Source: Firmicutes bacterium CAG:95 (lineage in GTDB: Bacteria > Bacillota > Clostridia > Lachnospirales > Lachnospiraceae). Taken from it: a DNA stretch of 23,371 bases. Shown one piece after another: positions 15,365 through 22,845 of this stretch. The stretch covers positions 42,434 to 65,804 of the forward strand of contig FR902916.1 of assembly GCA_000438155.1 (NCBI GenBank), in the 5' to 3' direction. The position numbers and the translations under genes were made by a program. The first letter of the stretch is position 1, and every line of letters starts with the position of its first letter. A model generated the notes under the pieces. It was not told the origin of the DNA. It saw only the letters and a list, made by a program, of their open reading frames with translations, and made no database searches.

Positions 15365-16633
15365 CTACTGATTCATAGCATCTGCCGTATGCTCTACATA
15401 AATCTGCTGGATTCCTTCGATTTCACCAAGTCCTGCGATCTGGGTATCGACACTGTCAAACTTACCGGAAGCCTTGAACATACTTAACCAGGAATCCTCA
15501 TCCCCGCCTGCCATATCATTGTTTGCATGATCTCCGGCAACAACCATTAACGGACGAAGAATGACTTTGGTATATCCGGCTTCTGCTACTGCATCAATGA
15601 CTGCTTCACATGCAGTTTCTTCCGGTTCTCCCTCTACCGTACCGATAAATACATTATCATAACCAAGCTCCTTCATCTGTGTCTGCATCTGGCTGTAGGA
15701 CACCTTTGCAGTATGAGAGGTTCCATGTCCCATAAATACAAATGCGGTACCATCTTCCTTCGCTGCATCCAGACTGTCATAGCCTGCATTCTTTACTGCT
15801 TCTGCGGTAAGAATTTCTGCAACCGCCTTCTTATCTGCATTGATTACCGTTGCATCTGCACCTACTTCACCAAGTAACGGCTCTGCAACCTGGACGGATT
15901 CGAACTGATCCTTGTAATTATCCAGCTCTCCAACTAATTCATCATACTCTGCACCATGCATTAAGTGTGTCGGCTGTACAATCAGGTTCTTGACACCGTT
16001 TGCAACCGCGCGGTCCAGTGCCTGGTTCACATTATCAATCTTCTCACCATCACGGGCCTGTACATGGTTAATAATAATTTGTGCAGTAAATGCTCTTCTG
16101 ACTGACCAGTCCGGATATGCAGCCTGCAGGGCATCTTCGATTCCCTTAATGTCTGCTGCACGGCTGTTGTTAAAGGAAGTACCAAAGCTTACTACCAGAA
16201 TTTCATTTTCACCGATTTCATCCTGATTACGTGCATCATCCTTAGAAGCATCTCCGGTATCTCTTCCGAAGTAATCCGGATCTGCATTTTCACCTTCTAC
16301 CAGTTCCTTCTGTACATCTGTTAAAGCATCCCATGCAGCCTTTGCATCTGCACACTGCTGATCGGTGTTTTCGGTTCTTTCCTGCACATAAATTGCATCA
16401 ATCAATGCTGCTACATTGTCTGCTGCCATTTGGTCTGCATCCTCACTCTCTGCGGTGTCTGCCTCTTCCTCTGTAGCTTCTTCTGTTTCAGAAGCTGCTG
16501 CATCCCCGGTCGCATCTTCAGTCTGTGTAGTTTCTTCTGCTGTGGTTTCCTGTGTATTGCTGCTTCCACATCCGGCAAGCGTACATACACCAAGTACCGA
16601 TGCCATAAGTACTGCTACAATTTTGTTTTTCAT
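15365..16633 (-). CDS. cbiK: Exported lipoprotein form of sirohydrochlorin cobaltochelatase CbiK
   Basis: CbiK inserts cobalt into sirohydrochlorin, the entry to the anaerobic pathway. The catalytic domain (about 143-422) is clear: ILVVSFGTSFNNSRAADIKG (145-164), QPTHLMHGAEYDEL with His223/His226, VFMGHGTSHTAKVSYSQM with His303 and His307, and MVVAGDHANNDMAGGDEDSW (363-382). In front is a signal peptide with lipobox LAGC (Cys22), a long acidic Thr/Glu/Ala linker (about 23-66), and a helical segment (about 68-115, with AKAAWDALTDVQKELV) like spacer repeats of surface proteins. Cytoplasmic CbiK proteins are about 265 residues and lack these. Periplasmic CbiK is known in Desulfovibrio, where a transport role was suggested. 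First gene after the riboswitch; GAGGAG precedes the ATG. Confidence 0.93.
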   Translation of the reverse strand: MKNKIVAVLMASVLGVCTLAGCGSSNTQETTAEETTQTEDATGDAAASETEEATEEEADTAESEDADQMAADNVAALIDAIYVQERTENTDQQCADAKAAWDALTDVQKELVEGENADPDYFGRDTGDASKDDARNQDEIGENEILVVSFGTSFNNSRAADIKGIEDALQAAYPDWSVRRAFTAQIIINHVQARDGEKIDNVNQALDRAVANGVKNLIVQPTHLMHGAEYDELVGELDNYKDQFESVQVAEPLLGEVGADATVINADKKAVAEILTAEAVKNAGYDSLDAAKEDGTAFVFMGHGTSHTAKVSYSQMQTQMKELGYDNVFIGTVEGEPEETACEAVIDAVAEAGYTKVILRPLMVVAGDHANNDMAGGDEDSWLSMFKASGKFDSVDTQIAGLGEIEGIQQIYVEHTADAMNQ

Positions 16634-16730
16634 AAGTTCTCCTCTTTTCTGCAGGTTTCCTGCGTTTTTGTTATGAAGTAGGCTAACAGGAAACGGGAGT
16701 TTACGCAGTAAATAAAGAGTTCGCTTTATA

Positions 16731-16749
16731 GAAATTCCAATGGAATTTC
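16731..16749. promoter_or_regulatory. 19-base palindrome in the cbiK leader (possible operator)
   Basis: GAAATTCCA, one central base, then TGGAATTTC form exact 9-base arms. The site lies just downstream of the riboswitch terminator and about 98 bases before the cbiK ATG. The 1-base centre makes an RNA hairpin unlikely and a dimeric repressor site more likely. The shared string ATGGAATTT also occurs at the edge of the inverted repeat before cbiB (near 5516-5524). The regulator is unknown. Confidence 0.5.
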
Positions 16750-16754
16750 CATAA

Positions 16755-16799
16755 ACAAATAAAACCCTTTCCTATTTTTAACAGGTAAAGGGTTTGTAC
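16755..16799 (-). terminator. Intrinsic terminator of the cobalamin riboswitch
   Basis: On the minus strand AAACCCTTT-A-CCT pairs with AGG-AAAGGGTTT around a 9-base AT-rich loop, followed by TTATTTGTTT. This is a classical hairpin plus U-rich tail located about 115-160 bases after the B12 box and before cbiK, as expected for premature termination when cobalamin is bound. Confidence 0.85.
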
Positions 16800-16863
16800 A
16801 CAAAGAAAACGTAACCATCCGGAATTGTGCAAAATCTGCAGCATCCCCAACGGTCCGCATTAC

Positions 16864-16876
16864 GTACAACCTTTTT
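16864..16876 (-). promoter_or_regulatory. Candidate antiterminator arm
   Basis: Minus-strand AAAAAGGTTGTAC (16864-16876) is complementary, with two bulges, to GTACAAACCCTTT (16787-16799), which contains the 5' arm of the terminator. Pairing would prevent the terminator hairpin and so give an ON state. Complementarity is seen; the switching mechanism is inferred. Confidence 0.55.
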
Positions 16877-16904
16877 ACTCGTGGTCTGAAACAATCGTTT
16901 CTGT

Positions 16905-17098
16905 ACAGCAGTCAGGCAGGTCTCCCGGCTTAAAGATCATCGCATCCGCCATCTTCCCAGTTTCCCAGTGATATCTCGGCTTCTACTCCCTAATTACGGT
17001 GACGAGTTCGTACAGGATTTACACCTGTTTCCCTTTTCACCGGAGCCAACGCGCATCTATGATACGGCAAAATTGCCACGCATTGCTCCGACACCTTA
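16905..17098 (-). ncRNA. Cobalamin riboswitch aptamer
   Basis: The minus strand contains the conserved B12 box AAGCCGGGAGACCTGCC (16915-16931), preceded in order by GGTGAAAAGGGAA (17028-17043 region), ACAGGTGTAAATCCTGTAC, and CGTCACCGTAATTAGGGAG, all core elements of the AdoCbl/cobalamin riboswitch class. GGAGC and GCTCC near 17041-17090 form an outer helix. The ends are approximate. It precedes cbiK and the complete uptake/synthesis operon and, with its terminator, should lower expression when cobalamin is plentiful. Confidence 0.95.
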
Positions 17099-17124
17099 CA
17101 TACTCCATATTCAATTCATGCGCT

Positions 17125-17153
17125 AATATAACATATTTCTACAGGAAACTCAA
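17125..17153 (-). promoter_or_regulatory. Sigma-A-type promoter of the cobalamin operon
   Basis: On the minus strand TTGAGT (17148-17153) and TATATT (17125-17130) are separated by exactly 17 bases, with a TG-rich stretch before the -10. Transcription would begin near 17118, just ahead of the riboswitch. The -35 overlaps the stop codon region of the symporter gene. Confidence 0.65.
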
Positions 17154-18595
17154 CCGAATTTTTTCACGGGAATGCAGTTTTGAATCAGCTTTTCATACTC
17201 CGCTTCGTCAATGTGATATTTGCTCCGGAGTACCACATACGAAACCAGCAATGCCGCTACCGGAATCAATACCATGCCAAGTCGGAACACCAGCCCCTGT
17301 GTGGCAGAGATCTCACCAATATACTGATTGGCGGTAAGCAATGCTTCCTCACTGGACAGTTCCCCACGGTTTACGGCAATCTCCAACGCACTGATTCTCT
17401 GGCTCTTTGCATAAATTCCGCTCGCAATCAGCACCAGTGTGGATAAGCCCTGATTAATCCCACCTGCCAGCTTTACGCTGAAAGAGCGGACTGCGGAAAT
17501 CACGGAATCATGCCGCTCGTGAAATCTTGCCTCATCGTATTCGATCGTGTTGTTAATCATAACGACGATCACCAGATTCATCAATCCCTGAAAGAAAAAG
17601 ATGAGAAAGCCGATGACATTTAACAGGATGACGTTCTTCGGCAGCACATAGCCAAATCCAAGGAAACCTGCATACCCTGCCAGTAAGGCAACGAGACATA
17701 TCTTAAGTATTTTACCTCTTGAAAAGTGTTTTGCCAAGAACGCATAGCTCGCCTGCGAAATCAGCATTCCCAGTCCGTACATCACGGTAAAGTAAAATAC
17801 CCGATTTCCACTTTCCGAATAACCATATTCTATATAGAAGAAATTCACTCCAAAAATAATCAGGATATTGCAGGTAATGTTAAAAAAGATGGATGCAATG
17901 CCTGCTGCCACAAGCTGATCATTTCTTGCAAAAATGTGATACATATCCTTTAAGGATAACTTCTCGGTCTGCTCCTTCCGTTCCTTTTCCCGGATGCCAA
18001 AGGCGGTCAGCATCTGGAAAGCAATAAGTGCTAAGGCTACGACCAGCGCAACGATCCGGTAAGCCATTACCGCATTTCCTGCAATAACGACAGGAACCAC
18101 ACCGGCCACTGAAAACTGACCGATGCAGACGAAAATACTCATGATCGTAACCAGACTGTCCCGGGTTCCCGGATCCGAGCTTAACGAAGGAAGCACGCCC
18201 CAGTAGGCAATATCATTCATGGTATACGTCATTCCCCACAGTAGATAAAAGAGACTGTAAAATGCTACAAATCCCCAGCCCTGCGGTCTTATCGTAAACA
18301 GACCGATGATCACCACGGCATTACTGATCGAACCAATCAGAATCCAGGGCTTGAATTTTCCCATCCGGAAATGCGTATTTTCAATAATAATTCCCATCAG
18401 CAGATCGTTGACTGCATCCCAGACCATGCAGACGATCATGGCAGCGCTGATCACGGCAAACTGCACGCTGCTTAAATTCATCGTGTACTGGACATAAAGA
18501 ATCAGGTACATACTCACCAGCGCATACGCAGCATCCCGCCCTGTTGCTCCAATACAATAGCTCCATTTTGTTCTTGCATCTAATTTATCATTCAT
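17150..18595 (-). CDS. GPH-family sugar:cation symporter (MelB-like, MFS)
   Basis: A 481-residue membrane protein of the glycoside-pentoside-hexuronide:cation symporter family, likely importing a glycoside for the GH3 enzyme encoded just upstream. Signatures: SYCIGATGRDAAYALVSMYL in helix 1, VWDAVNDLLMGIIIENTHFR (about 58-77) with the cation-site aspartates of the DPxxDxxxG motif, RMGKFKPWILIG (77-88), MTYTMNDIAYWGVLPSLSSD (about 122-141), and RHDSVISAVRSFSVKLAGGI near helix 10. Twelve hydrophobic segments can be counted approximately. The ATG overlaps the GH3 stop by 8 bases and has GGGGGAAG upstream, so the two are co-transcribed. Substrate cannot be told from sequence. No terminator is visible after its stop. 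Confidence 0.92.
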   Translation of the reverse strand: MNDKLDARTKWSYCIGATGRDAAYALVSMYLILYVQYTMNLSSVQFAVISAAMIVCMVWDAVNDLLMGIIIENTHFRMGKFKPWILIGSISNAVVIIGLFTIRPQGWGFVAFYSLFYLLWGMTYTMNDIAYWGVLPSLSSDPGTRDSLVTIMSIFVCIGQFSVAGVVPVVIAGNAVMAYRIVALVVALALIAFQMLTAFGIREKERKEQTEKLSLKDMYHIFARNDQLVAAGIASIFFNITCNILIIFGVNFFYIEYGYSESGNRVFYFTVMYGLGMLISQASYAFLAKHFSRGKILKICLVALLAGYAGFLGFGYVLPKNVILLNVIGFLIFFFQGLMNLVIVVMINNTIEYDEARFHERHDSVISAVRSFSVKLAGGINQGLSTLVLIASGIYAKSQRISALEIAVNRGELSSEEALLTANQYIGEISATQGLVFRLGMVLIPVAALLVSYVVLRSKYHIDEAEYEKLIQNCIPVKKFG

Positions 18596-20927
18596 GTTTC
18601 TTCCCCCTGTTCGCAGAATCTACAATTTTTAAAATCGTCTTTCGTTTCACCATACCACCACTCTGATTACAGACACTGTCCACGTTTCCTTCTAAAATTC
18701 CTTCCAGCATCATCCGCACCTCCGGGTCCTTCACGGACTTCGGGAAATACATCAGCCTCGCCGCCAGCTTCCCGATCCGGATCCATCTTCTGGCAAGCCG
18801 GGAATACGGCTGCATCTGCATTAGAGAATTCTTTGTTGTAAATTCTCCCGGAACGGTATGGGAAAGATGAGTCCTCGAATAAGTATAAATCCTGTCAAAA
18901 TCTTCTTTCGTAAGAGGCACCTTATTCTTAAGACTCAAAGGGCTCTCAAGCTCCGCTCCCTGAACCTCTACCTCCCCTGCCAGCCGGATGTCGTTAAGAG
19001 AAGCACCGATCTGAATCTCATAGTCGCCTCCGATTACCTCAAATTCCGAATTCTGATAAACCGAGAAAGCCCTGTCAGTTAACATAACTTCCACTTTCTT
19101 CTTTTCGCCAGGCTCTAAAGCAGTCTTTGCAAATCCCCTCAATTCCCTTCTGGCACGGAAATCTTCCGTCTGTGGGTTTCTCACATAAACCTGCGAAATC
19201 TCCATTCCTGCAGTCTCACCGGTGTTTTCCACCTCAAACGTAACCGTATAGCTTTGATTCTCCTTCTCTGTGATTGTGAGATTGGAATAGGAAAAGCTGG
19301 TATAGCTCAATCCATGTCCGAAACAGAACCTCACCGGCACCTCAAAAGTATCGTAATACCGGTAGCCCACGAAAATACTCTCCCGGTATTCCACCTCATC
19401 CGGATGCAGTCGCTGTTCCTTCTGCTTTCCAAAGTTTCCGTAGCTTGGTACGTCTTCTTCCCGGTAAGGAATCGTCTCTGCGAGTTTCCCGCAAGGATTC
19501 GCCTTTCCCAACACAATCCGTGTACAGGCCGCCCCGGCGGCTTCTCCTCCCAGATAAAGCTGCAACACTGCCCTGCACTGACACACAAGCTGCATATCAT
19601 AAGGCGAACCGCTTATGGAAATAAACCCGATATTATCATTTACCTTCAACAACTCCTGCAAAAGTACTGACTGATTCTGCGGCAGAGAAAAGCTTTCCCG
19701 GTCATATCCTTCTCCTTCTGCAATATCTGTAAGTCCACCAAAGAACAGCACCGGGATCTTCCGCTCCTTTGCCTCTTTTGCCAAAAACAGTGCTTCCTTT
19801 TCCAGCCTCTTATTTCTCTTCCATGAAGTACTCTGATATCCTCTGGCAAAGTGTACCGTAACATGCTCCTTTTCCAGAGCTTCCATCACCGAATCGACCC
19901 GTTCCGTATGGATATGGCTGCTGCCTCCTCCCTGAATTCGTGGGTGAAGTGCCAGATCTCCCAGAATCAGGATTTCCTTTTTTCCCTTTAGCGGAAGGAA
20001 TCCATCGTTTTGAAGAAGAACGGCACTTTCTTCTTCGATTTTCTCTGCCAGCTCGTGATTTCTACATCTCGTTTCAGGGACAACGCAGTTTAACCTTTTC
20101 CCGATTCTCTGCCCCCTGCCATAAGTCTCCTCCAACTCCTTAATTCTCTGTGCTGCCTCCGCAAGTTTGGAAACCGGAAGTTTTCCTGTCTTTATGGCAT
20201 TGGAAAGATCCTTAAAATGATTGCCGTTGCTGTCCGGCATCTCCACATTCATTCCGGCCCTGATGCAGGCAGGAAGATCCACGCAGGCTCCCCAGTCACT
20301 CATGACAAGCCCTTCATAGCCCCATCTGTCCCTCAGAATACCGGTCAGCAATTCCCTGTTTTCACAGGCCGGTACGCCATTCAGATAATTGTAGCCGGCC
20401 ATAACCGTAGCCGGTCTTGCTCTCTTCACCGCCTGTTCAAAAGCCGCCAGATAAATCTCGTGCAATGCCCGCTCATCGATCATGGAATTCGAGGTCATGC
20501 GGTGAGTTTCCTGATTATTTCCTGCAAAGTGCTTCAACGAAGTTCCGACACCACACTTCTGCATGGAACGGATATAAGACACTGCCAATTCTCCCGCAAG
20601 GAATGGATCTTCCGAATAATACTCGAAATTCCTTCCGCAAAGCGGGGAACGTTTGATGTTGATTCCGGGACCAAGCACAACCGAAACACCCAGTTCCTTT
20701 GCCTCCTTCGCAATCCCTTCTGCCATTTGTCCGATGAGGACCGGATCCCAGGAGCACGCCACGCTGCTTGCCGTTGGAAAACACGTTGCCTCATAGCTGT
20801 CATTGTTCTTGGCTCCATCCTCCTGCGCCCGGACACCATGCGGGCCATCCGACACCTGAAGTTCCCCAATATGCCAGGCTCCTTTTCCTGTTACGAGCCT
20901 GCACATTTCTTCTAAATTCTGATCCAT
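18588..20927 (-). CDS. Glycoside hydrolase family 3 enzyme (beta-glucosidase-like), cytoplasmic
   Basis: GH3 enzymes hydrolyse beta-linked glycosides by a retaining mechanism. The protein is 779 residues from the ATG at 20927, which has a GGGGGTG site; an ATG 12 codons upstream lacks one. The TIM-barrel domain shows ELQVSDGPHGVR (22-33), CGRNFEYYSEDPFLAGE (97-113), LKHFAGNNQETHR (131-143) and LVMSDWGA with nucleophile Asp211. The second domain starts near SAVLLQNDGFLPLKG and has FGGLTDIAEGEGYDRESFSL, followed by AETIPYREEDVPSYG and FGHGLSYTSFSY, then a fibronectin-III-like domain. About 100 C-terminal residues extend past it. The N-terminal stretch before SDGPHG is short for the family. No signal peptide is seen. 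Confidence 0.93.
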   Translation of the reverse strand: MDQNLEEMCRLVTGKGAWHIGELQVSDGPHGVRAQEDGAKNNDSYEATCFPTASSVACSWDPVLIGQMAEGIAKEAKELGVSVVLGPGINIKRSPLCGRNFEYYSEDPFLAGELAVSYIRSMQKCGVGTSLKHFAGNNQETHRMTSNSMIDERALHEIYLAAFEQAVKRARPATVMAGYNYLNGVPACENRELLTGILRDRWGYEGLVMSDWGACVDLPACIRAGMNVEMPDSNGNHFKDLSNAIKTGKLPVSKLAEAAQRIKELEETYGRGQRIGKRLNCVVPETRCRNHELAEKIEEESAVLLQNDGFLPLKGKKEILILGDLALHPRIQGGGSSHIHTERVDSVMEALEKEHVTVHFARGYQSTSWKRNKRLEKEALFLAKEAKERKIPVLFFGGLTDIAEGEGYDRESFSLPQNQSVLLQELLKVNDNIGFISISGSPYDMQLVCQCRAVLQLYLGGEAAGAACTRIVLGKANPCGKLAETIPYREEDVPSYGNFGKQKEQRLHPDEVEYRESIFVGYRYYDTFEVPVRFCFGHGLSYTSFSYSNLTITEKENQSYTVTFEVENTGETAGMEISQVYVRNPQTEDFRARRELRGFAKTALEPGEKKKVEVMLTDRAFSVYQNSEFEVIGGDYEIQIGASLNDIRLAGEVEVQGAELESPLSLKNKVPLTKEDFDRIYTYSRTHLSHTVPGEFTTKNSLMQMQPYSRLARRWIRIGKLAARLMYFPKSVKDPEVRMMLEGILEGNVDSVCNQSGGMVKRKTILKIVDSANRGKKHE

Positions 20928-21087
20928 AAAACACCCCCATTTTATGTTACTTTCTAAGATCAAATTATCATCTTCGAGTTGAAGCCTATATCATTTTTAT
21001 GTTATATCATATCAAATTTATGGTTCTGAATCGTTACAATCTATGTTACAATACAATAGAGAAACAAAAATCTAAAAGGAGTCCGGA
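20928..21087. promoter_or_regulatory. Divergent promoter region between the GH3 and AraC genes
   Basis: For the AraC gene, TTCTGA (21024-21029) and TACAAT (21047-21052) are 17 bases apart, with AAAGGAG before the ATG. For the GH3 operon, a weaker minus-strand pair TTGATA (21010-21015) and TGATAT (20988-20993) is 16 bases apart. The region between is AT-rich with repeated ATATCA strings that could be operator half-sites for the AraC regulator. Promoters are inferred from consensus only. Confidence 0.5.
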
Positions 21088-21843
21088 ATGTCCTCAAATC
21101 AGCGTGAAATAAACTACGAATTTCTTACCTCTTCCCAAAATTTTCTCTACGATGCAAGAGAGGATGGGAAGACGCATACGCCTTTCCACTATGAACTCCT
21201 GCTATTTCGGGCTATTCAGAATGGGGATCGGAAGGGTGTGGAGGATTCCCTGACGCTGTATCAGAATTCCGGTCTGATCATCGGTCACATGTCCGATAAT
21301 CCCTTGCGGGAGATTCATTACTGGGCAGTATCGACCATTGCCGTTGCCATTCATTATGCGATTTTAGGGGGATTGGATGAAAGTGAAGCCTATCAGCTAA
21401 GCGACGAATATATTCAGGAAATTGACTCTCTGAAAACAATGGAAGAATGTATTCATTATCTGTGTGAAAAAGCAATGGAGCTGGTCACAAAGGTGAAAGA
21501 AAATACCATTCCCCAATGCTCCAGTCCCTTAATTAATCAGTGTGTGCATCTCATTCATATTCATCTTCACAGCCGTCTTAAGATTGAAGATCTTGCCCGA
21601 AACCTCCATGTGTCCCGGGACTATTTATCTGCTGCCTTTAAAAAGGATCGGAAGATTTCTCTTCACCGGTATATCCTTGACCAGAAATTACAGGAGGCCA
21701 AGCGCATGCTTTCCCACGGCATGTCCATCAACGAAACCAGTTACACGCTCTGCTTCTGCAATGAAAGCCACTTCATACAGCTTTTTAAGAAAAAGTATGG
21801 AATGACACCGGGGGAATATGTAGCTGGCTGTTCCAGGTGCTAA
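21088..21843 (+). CDS. AraC-family transcriptional regulator
   Basis: A 251-residue regulator, divergent from the GH3/symporter genes and probably controlling them. The C-terminal 100 residues are a typical AraC double helix-turn-helix: LKIEDLARNLHVSRDYLSAA (first HTH, about 167-186), ISLHRYILDQKLQEAKRMLS, then INETSYTLCFCNESHFIQLF (second HTH, about 215-234) and KKKYGMTPGEYV. The N-terminal half has the AIQNGD and GGLDESEAYQLSDEYIQEID blocks common in clostridial AraC-type regulators of sugar genes, rather than a cupin with recognisable ligand residues. Strong AAAGGAG site at 21075-21081. Confidence 0.92.
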   Translation: MSSNQREINYEFLTSSQNFLYDAREDGKTHTPFHYELLLFRAIQNGDRKGVEDSLTLYQNSGLIIGHMSDNPLREIHYWAVSTIAVAIHYAILGGLDESEAYQLSDEYIQEIDSLKTMEECIHYLCEKAMELVTKVKENTIPQCSSPLINQCVHLIHIHLHSRLKIEDLARNLHVSRDYLSAAFKKDRKISLHRYILDQKLQEAKRMLSHGMSINETSYTLCFCNESHFIQLFKKKYGMTPGEYVAGCSRC

Positions 21844-22030
21844 GATCATGTTAACAATTTTATATTCTGCCGTGGCAGATGAAAAGGACTTTTATCATTT
21901 TCGTATAGCCTCGCATAAGTCCGCATATATTGTTTTTACTGACTTCCCAGACTTCTTGGATTCTAATTTCATCGCATATCATCTCATAATTCGACATATA
22001 GACATATAATTGTGAGTATCAGGAGCATAA

Positions 22031-22062
22031 ACAGGGGGATATAAAAATTGTTTTATCCCTGT
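22031..22062 (+). terminator. Hairpin downstream of the AraC gene (possible terminator)
   Basis: ACAGGG-GGATA-AAA pairs with TTTTATCC-CTGT around a short loop, with one or two bulges, followed by ACTTTTAC. It is 187 bases past the AraC stop. The U-tract is weak, so this may be a terminator or only a stable hairpin. Confidence 0.4.
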
Positions 22063-22093
22063 ACTTTTACATTGCCTGTATCTTACACACAAG

Positions 22094-22133
22094 GAAATCC
22101 CTCAGCCCGTTCAAAACCAAGGGATTTTCTATT
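22094..22133 (+). terminator. Probable intrinsic terminator between convergent genes
   Basis: GAAATCCC (22094-22101) pairs with GGGATTTTC (22121-22129) with a 19-base loop, followed on the plus strand by a T-rich run (TTTTCTATT). It could end plus-strand transcription from the AraC gene and perhaps act in the other direction for the converging gene pair. Confidence 0.5.
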
Positions 22134-22206
22134 ATCGGATAATCCTATAATTATTAGTGGCAAAGCAGGTGTTAATTCCCCTGTCATTTTCTAAAAGTCT
22201 TGATTT

Positions 22207-22236
22207 TATATGTGTTCCAGGCAAAAAGCACATATA
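22207..22236. repeat. 8-base inverted repeat after the 191-residue protein gene
   Basis: TATATGTG (22207-22214) and CACATATA (22229-22236) are exact reverse complements with 14 bases between. It lies 31 bases past the stop of the minus-strand gene. The stem is AT-rich and no long U-tract follows, so its role as a terminator is uncertain. Confidence 0.4.
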
Positions 22237-22267
22237 TTCCATAACTTACAGCTTTTATTATATTTGA

Positions 22268-22843
22268 TTACTCATTCTCTTCATCTATAGTAGTTTCCGC
22301 TGTCTTTTCTGAATTTTTTTTAGCTTGGTTTACTCGAATCAGTTCTTGCATAACTGTTATTATTCTCTTCGACGTTAAAATATTTACAACCAATTCTTCA
22401 AGTTCATTACGAGTATCACAGGTGTAAATATATCCTCTACCTGTTCCCGATATACTCTTTGCAATACTTTCTTCAAGAACAACTGTTACTGGATAATTTG
22501 AAACATTATACTTTACAAAGAACATTCTATAACGATACTTTTCATATTCTGGTGTGTACAGATAACATTCAAATTTGTGAGTTTCTGTTCCAATTTTACC
22601 CAAATCAGTCTGTATGTCTACCTCTCTATCTGTTGCATTTCCTATGGCCATTGCTAATGCTTCCATTCCATTGCTCTTTGTATATGACATTATATGACCA
22701 CTATAAGATTGAATCTTACCGCAAATCAAACCGTTGGTCTCTACTGGCAATTCTTCTAGTAATTCATTGATAACAACTTCTGGTGCAGTTAAGTCAATGT
22801 CCGTAAAATCCAGCTTTCCACTCAAATTAAGTTTTTTACTCAT
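22268..22843 (-). CDS. Unrecognised 191-residue protein paired with an EEP-family gene
   Basis: I do not recognise this family. The protein has no signal peptide or membrane segment. Visible features: an N-terminal NLSGKLDFTDIDL stretch, PEVVINELLEELP (about 21-33), a mixed alpha/beta middle with YRYRMFFVKYNVSNYPVTVV (about 102-121) predicted as strands, a helical ELEELVVNILTSKRIITVMQ segment (about 146-165), and an acidic Lys/Glu/Thr-rich tail. It is a real gene: AAGGAGG lies at good spacing before its ATG, within the last codons of the EEP gene, and only 2 bases separate the EEP stop from its start. Codon use is clearly more AT-rich than in the cobalamin genes, suggesting transfer. It may be a partner or immunity-type protein, but this is a guess. 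Confidence 0.75.
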   Translation of the reverse strand: MSKKLNLSGKLDFTDIDLTAPEVVINELLEELPVETNGLICGKIQSYSGHIMSYTKSNGMEALAMAIGNATDREVDIQTDLGKIGTETHKFECYLYTPEYEKYRYRMFFVKYNVSNYPVTVVLEESIAKSISGTGRGYIYTCDTRNELEELVVNILTSKRIITVMQELIRVNQAKKNSEKTAETTIDEENE

Positions 22844-22845
22844 AA

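Larger units (their letters stand above)
21844..22267. other. Gene-free AT-rich interval with several hairpins
   Basis: No convincing coding frame is seen over these 424 bases between the AraC gene and the 191-residue protein gene, which converge here. The interval contains a small palindrome TCTGCC-GT-GGCAGA (21866-21879), a hairpin at 22031-22062, a terminator-like hairpin at 22094-22133, and an 8-base inverted repeat TATATGTG/CACATATA (22207-22236). Base composition shifts to AT-rich here compared with the cobalamin genes. Confidence 0.7.

Noticed and set aside
20217..20915. 232-codon plus-strand open frame opposite the GH3 gene
   Set aside because: Antisense to conserved GH3 motifs with shadow-like composition; no family features.
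21020..21045. CcpA cre site in the GH3/AraC promoter region
   Set aside because: TGAATCGTTACA has the CG at the wrong spacing compared with the cre consensus.
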